NCBI GenBank assembly: GCA_021804705.1
Contig: JAJZHC010000055.1
Coordinates: 1 to 8,475 of the forward strand
Direction of reading: 5' to 3'
Source: Pseudomonadota bacterium
GTDB taxonomy: Bacteria > Pseudomonadota > Gammaproteobacteria > Burkholderiales > Ferrovaceae
Length of the DNA: 8,475 bases
The stretch's first letter is position 1. Every line of letters starts with the position of its first letter. Below are positions 6,291 to 8,475 of the stretch, in pieces. The notes below the pieces were generated by a model. It had not been told where the DNA came from, searched no databases, and worked only from the letters and a program-made list of their open reading frames with translations. The position numbers and the translations under genes were made by a program.

Positions 6291-6878
6291 CTAGAAAGGC
6301 CGGAGGGCGCCATTGATGACCCGCACCCGGTCACCGACTCTAAAGGCTGGATTGGCCCGCTGCGACAGGACGTGAGACCGGCCGTCATCCATGCGCACAG
6401 TGATTTCATGAATCTGGGTGCTTGTGGCCCGCTTTTCAATTTCATTCCCCGCATACCCACCGCCCACGGCACCAGCAATGGTGGCCAGGTCCTTGCCTGC
6501 CCCGCCACCCACCTGATGCCCCAGAATTCCTCCCACGAGGCCGCCGGCTACCACGCCCAAAGCACCGCCTTCACCCTGCTTTTCCACCAGCCGGATACCA
6601 GTAATCACGCCACAATCCGCGCAGACTGAAGGTTGAATCGGTCCCGGAGGGACTTGCGAAACGGGGCGGGACCCCGGTTGCGGCAAGGGACCTAACAGGT
6701 CTTGGGGTCGCTCAGCAATGCGCGGTCCCTCGGAGGGCGGGGGCGTCGTCATTTCGCTGTCGTTGTTGTGCTTGGGAAGGTAGCCGGTCAACGCCGCGAT
6801 GCCCACTGCACTGAAAAGGATCACCGCTACAGAGGCTGCAATGACGAAGGGGTTGGTTTTTCGGGTAGGTTCTATCAC
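6291..6878 (-). CDS. Glycine-zipper 2TM domain membrane protein
   Basis: A 195-residue envelope protein. Residues 10-31 are a single N-terminal hydrophobic segment without a lipobox, probably an uncleaved inner-membrane anchor. Residues 45-85 are a proline-rich periplasmic linker. CADC (86-89) opens the conserved part, followed by a glycine zipper (about 104-145; GALGVVAGGLVGGILG, then GAVGGGYAGNEIEKR) of the SlyB / 17 kDa antigen-like family. The last 40 residues look like beta strands (HEITVRMDDGRSHVL, FRVGDRVRVING), a layout common in these proteins. Glycine zippers pack helices in or against membranes; the exact role is unknown, with envelope integrity a fair guess. The start is GTG at 6878, supported by AAGGAGA at 6887-6893, 8 bases upstream. 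The gene converges on HU and lies 72 bp downstream of another membrane protein on the same strand, so the two may be cotranscribed. Confidence 0.9.
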   Translation of the reverse strand: MIEPTRKTNPFVIAASVAVILFSAVGIAALTGYLPKHNNDSEMTTPPPSEGPRIAERPQDLLGPLPQPGSRPVSQVPPGPIQPSVCADCGVITGIRLVEKQGEGGALGVVAGGLVGGILGHQVGGGAGKDLATIAGAVGGGYAGNEIEKRATSTQIHEITVRMDDGRSHVLSQRANPAFRVGDRVRVINGALRPF

Positions 6879-6897
6879 GATTTGATTCTCCTTTTAT

Positions 6898-6936
6898 ATA
6901 TTCACGCAATCTAGCATTCCTGAATGAATATTCACG
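6898..6936. repeat. Pair of 9-bp direct repeats upstream of the glycine-zipper gene
   Basis: ATATTCACG occurs at 6898-6906 and again at 6928-6936, exactly 30 bases apart (about three helical turns). The second copy overlaps the perfect 10-bp palindrome TGAATATTCA at 6925-6934. The pair lies just upstream of the ribosome binding site of the GTG-start gene. This geometry suits a protein-binding pair, but no regulator is identifiable and chance is possible. Confidence 0.35.
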
Positions 6937-6950
6937 GCAGGGGCATGCAG

Positions 6951-7577
6951 TTACCTTTCTGCAGGATTCGCCATTGATTTTTCGCCCATCACCTGTTCCA
7001 CGGTATGTTTAATGTCGTCTGCCGAGGGGGATTTGAGCGTAAAGTAGAAGCTGGTTGTTCCCACTATGAAGCTGATGATCGTGATGAAGTAGGCGCGATT
7101 GGTTTGTCTCTTTGCTTTTTCCTGTTCTGCCTTCAACTCCACGTACTTGTTCAACGTGGTGGTGATGGGCAGGAGAATATACTTGTCAGCAGGGTCATTC
7201 GTGTGGTCTATCAACTTGACGATACGCGTCAATGAAGGCTTTACCTCATCGGGCAGGTCGTCAAATGCCTCCTCCTTTTCAAGATCGGAAACCAGGGCCT
7301 TGAGTATTGCATAGGAGTCCGTATCGTTGGCGCCGGTATATAGCCTGTAGATGACATCACCGCTGCTCTTAGGAGAAAGGTCGAATCCCTTCCCGATATG
7401 GATGATGTCTTTGGCTGTCAACTGCACTTTGGCAGCAAGTTTCTGATTGACATTGTCCTTCAGTTTTTCCATGTTCCTTCGTCTTTGGATCGTGGTCCAT
7501 GAAAGAAAGATGATGCCGCAGACAATCAACAAGGGATAAAGGGTTGTCATGAATAGCGTCGACCAGTCTGTCATCAT
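6951..7577 (-). CDS. Hypothetical protein with two membrane helices
   Basis: I do not recognise a family. From the ATG at 7577 the protein has 208 residues. One hydrophobic helix is at about 8-28 (LYPLLIVCGIIFLSW). A polar, mostly charged middle of about 130 residues follows, with a helical KAEQEKAKRQTNR stretch. A second helix lies at about 162-181 (AYFITIISFIVGTTSFYF), then a short charged tail. Two membrane passes put both ends on the same side, with the middle domain on the other. The basic QRRR after helix 1 and KRQTNR before helix 2 suggest that the middle is cytoplasmic. The start was chosen over upstream ATGs (7601, 7598 and beyond, to 7664) because AAGGAG at 7585-7590 is spaced 7 bases from 7577, while the others have poor sites. 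It is probably cotranscribed with the glycine-zipper gene and divergent from the lipoprotein gene. There is no hint of a catalytic site. Confidence 0.75.
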   Translation of the reverse strand: MMTDWSTLFMTTLYPLLIVCGIIFLSWTTIQRRRNMEKLKDNVNQKLAAKVQLTAKDIIHIGKGFDLSPKSSGDVIYRLYTGANDTDSYAILKALVSDLEKEEAFDDLPDEVKPSLTRIVKLIDHTNDPADKYILLPITTTLNKYVELKAEQEKAKRQTNRAYFITIISFIVGTTSFYFTLKSPSADDIKHTVEQVMGEKSMANPAER

Positions 7578-7631
7578 TCGTATGCTCCTTGGATCCATCA
7601 TGCCTTCCCGCCTTTTGGACGTGAGGTCTGT

Positions 7632-7660
7632 TTGCAATATGTGAAATATTCCCATATAAT
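7632..7660 (+). promoter_or_regulatory. Sigma70-type promoter for the DUF4382 lipoprotein gene
   Basis: TTGCAA at 7632-7637, a 17-bp spacer and a perfect TATAAT at 7655-7660 form the best promoter match seen in the window. Transcription would start near 7667 and give a leader of roughly 90 bases before the ATG at 7760. An imperfect inverted repeat (ATATTCCC at 7646-7653, GGGAAATAT at 7672-7680) brackets the -10 and expected start, as an operator might. Confidence 0.6.
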
Positions 7661-7697
7661 ACACGAAACTCGGGAAATATCCACTGGGAGCTCAGAA

Positions 7698-7738
7698 GGC
7701 GCATGGGGCGCCAAGACTAGTAATGCCCCGTTCGGGCA
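7698..7738 (+). promoter_or_regulatory. Structured leader with two hairpins
   Basis: GGCGC (7698-7702) pairs with GCGCC (7708-7712), and TGCCC (7724-7728) pairs with GGGCA (7734-7738), both with 5-base loops. GGGGC at 7705-7709 could instead pair with GCCCC at 7725-7729, which would break both hairpins. The ribosome binding site at 7748-7753 is outside all of them. The mutually exclusive pairings could be regulatory, but no known riboswitch consensus is seen. Confidence 0.35.
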
Positions 7739-7759
7739 ATTAATTCTTAGGAGATCAAC

Positions 7760-8475
7760 ATGACGGTTACTATTCTTCGGCAGCGACTTTTTCTTTGTAT
7801 GGGCTTGCTGGGAGTGCTTTTCCTGTCGGCCTGCGGTGGCGGCGGGGGTGGGGGCGGCGCATCTTCAGGCAACCTCAACGTACTGTTGGCGGATTCTCCA
7901 GCATGCGGTTATGACCACGTGTACGTTACCGTGGATCATGTTGAAATTTCTTCCGATGGCAACAACTGGACAAGCATCCCTGTAAGCGCCAGCGTGGCCC
8001 AGCCCATTGATTTACTTAATTTGACCAACGGGGCCATGCTTTCCTTGGGCATCGCGCCGTTGCCGGCAGGAACCTATCAGCAGGTGCGTCTGGTGCTCAA
8101 GGCCAACGGCAACGCGCAACCTTGGGCTAACGCGTTGGTGCTGACGGGCTCGACGCTCCAGATCCCACTGGCAACCCCCAGTAGCCAGCAAAGCGGCTAC
8201 AAGATCGTCGGTCCTTTTGTGGTGCAGGCAGGAACAATGGCCGATCTGGTTCTCGACTTTAATGCATGCAAGTCCATTGTAGTCGCGGGGGGCAGCGGAA
8301 AATATCTTCTCAAGCCTACGGTGACTGCCACTGCTGAAGTGGTGTCAGGCTCAATCAGCGGGATCGCTACGCCAAACGCTTCTGTGTATGCAGAACAACA
8401 ATCGGGCTCGGGTCCCGTGATTGTCACGGGTACTGTTGCTGATGCCACAAGTGGTGCATTCACCTTGTCAACCAT
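7760..8475 (+). CDS. DUF4382 domain lipoprotein, 3' end outside window
   Basis: The frame is open from ATG 7760 to the window edge (238 full codons), so the gene is partial. Residues 1-24 are a lipoprotein signal peptide with lipobox LSAC; C25 would be lipidated. The next residue is Gly, not Asp, so Lol-dependent transfer to the outer membrane is expected. Eight glycines (26-33) form a flexible tether. The DUF4382 domain follows, about 37-200: LNVLLADSPACGYDHVYVTV, the region IDLLNLTNG, then APLPAGTYQQVRLVL and LVLDFNACKSIV, ending KYLLKPTVTA. The following part (about 200 on, SGSISGIATPNASVYAE) looks like a repeated beta-sandwich or carboxypeptidase-regulatory-like segment. The function of DUF4382 is not established; a cell-surface binding or structural role is a guess. 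TAGGAG 6 bases before the ATG and the promoter at 7632-7660 support the start. Confidence 0.93.
   Translation, partial: MTVTILRQRLFLCMGLLGVLFLSACGGGGGGGGASSGNLNVLLADSPACGYDHVYVTVDHVEISSDGNNWTSIPVSASVAQPIDLLNLTNGAMLSLGIAPLPAGTYQQVRLVLKANGNAQPWANALVLTGSTLQIPLATPSSQQSGYKIVGPFVVQAGTMADLVLDFNACKSIVVAGGSGKYLLKPTVTATAEVVSGSISGIATPNASVYAEQQSGSGPVIVTGTVADATSGAFTLST

Noticed and set aside
6246..6629. 127-codon plus-strand frame after HU
   Set aside because: It lies antisense to the glycine-zipper gene, which has a clear anchor, zipper and ribosome binding site; the plus-strand translation resembles nothing.
7667..7759. Possible cyclic di-GMP (GEMM) or other riboswitch before the lipoprotein gene
   Set aside because: The conserved GEMM core bases are not present; only short hairpins are seen, so no known class is claimed.
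8197..8475. Minus-strand open frame reaching the window end
   Set aside because: It is antisense to the DUF4382 lipoprotein, whose frame, signal peptide and promoter are convincing.

Overview
The window looks like chromosomal DNA of a betaproteobacterium, possibly of the Nitrosomonadales type. The lineage call is inference: it rests on the HU protein, the selD-mnmH pair, the DUF4382 lipoprotein and the membrane-anchored GGDEF protein, and no rRNA or other marker is present. There are eight solid genes, plus an HU gene that lies in frame inside a GIY-YIG nuclease reading frame. No tRNA, rRNA, CRISPR array, insertion sequence or integrase is visible.

Left part (1-2476, plus strand): the 3' portion of a membrane-bound diguanylate cyclase, whose start lies outside the window, is followed by an orphan radical SAM/SPASM enzyme with a complete set of cluster-binding cysteines. 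This part appears less GC-rich than what follows. A 217-bp gap without a recognisable gene separates it from the selenium genes.

Selenium operon (2477-4617, plus strand): selD (selenophosphate synthetase, Cys form) and mnmH/selU (tRNA 2-selenouridine synthase) share the junction TGATG. SelD makes selenophosphate and MnmH uses it to convert 2-thiouridine to 2-selenouridine in the tRNA wobble position. No selA, selB or tRNA-Sec is in the window.

Middle (4601-6246): an HDOD-domain protein on the minus strand converges on mnmH and overlaps its end by 17 bp. Divergent from it, a small GIY-YIG nuclease frame runs without a stop codon into HU. HU has its own strong ribosome binding site, so the locus could yield free HU and also a GIY-YIG-HU fusion. 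A strong inverted repeat separates HU from the next, convergent gene.

Right part (6291-8475): two minus-strand genes encode a glycine-zipper membrane protein with a proline-rich linker (GTG start) and an unrecognised two-helix membrane protein. A divergent control region with a good sigma70-type promoter and a structured leader precedes a plus-strand DUF4382 lipoprotein that runs off the window. The envelope theme (membrane protein, glycine zipper, outer-membrane lipoprotein) is clear, but nothing shows that these genes work together.

No complete, unmistakably new system is present. The best leads are the GIY-YIG/HU reading-frame continuity, the orphan SPASM enzyme beside the selenium genes, and the divergent control region at 7578-7759.
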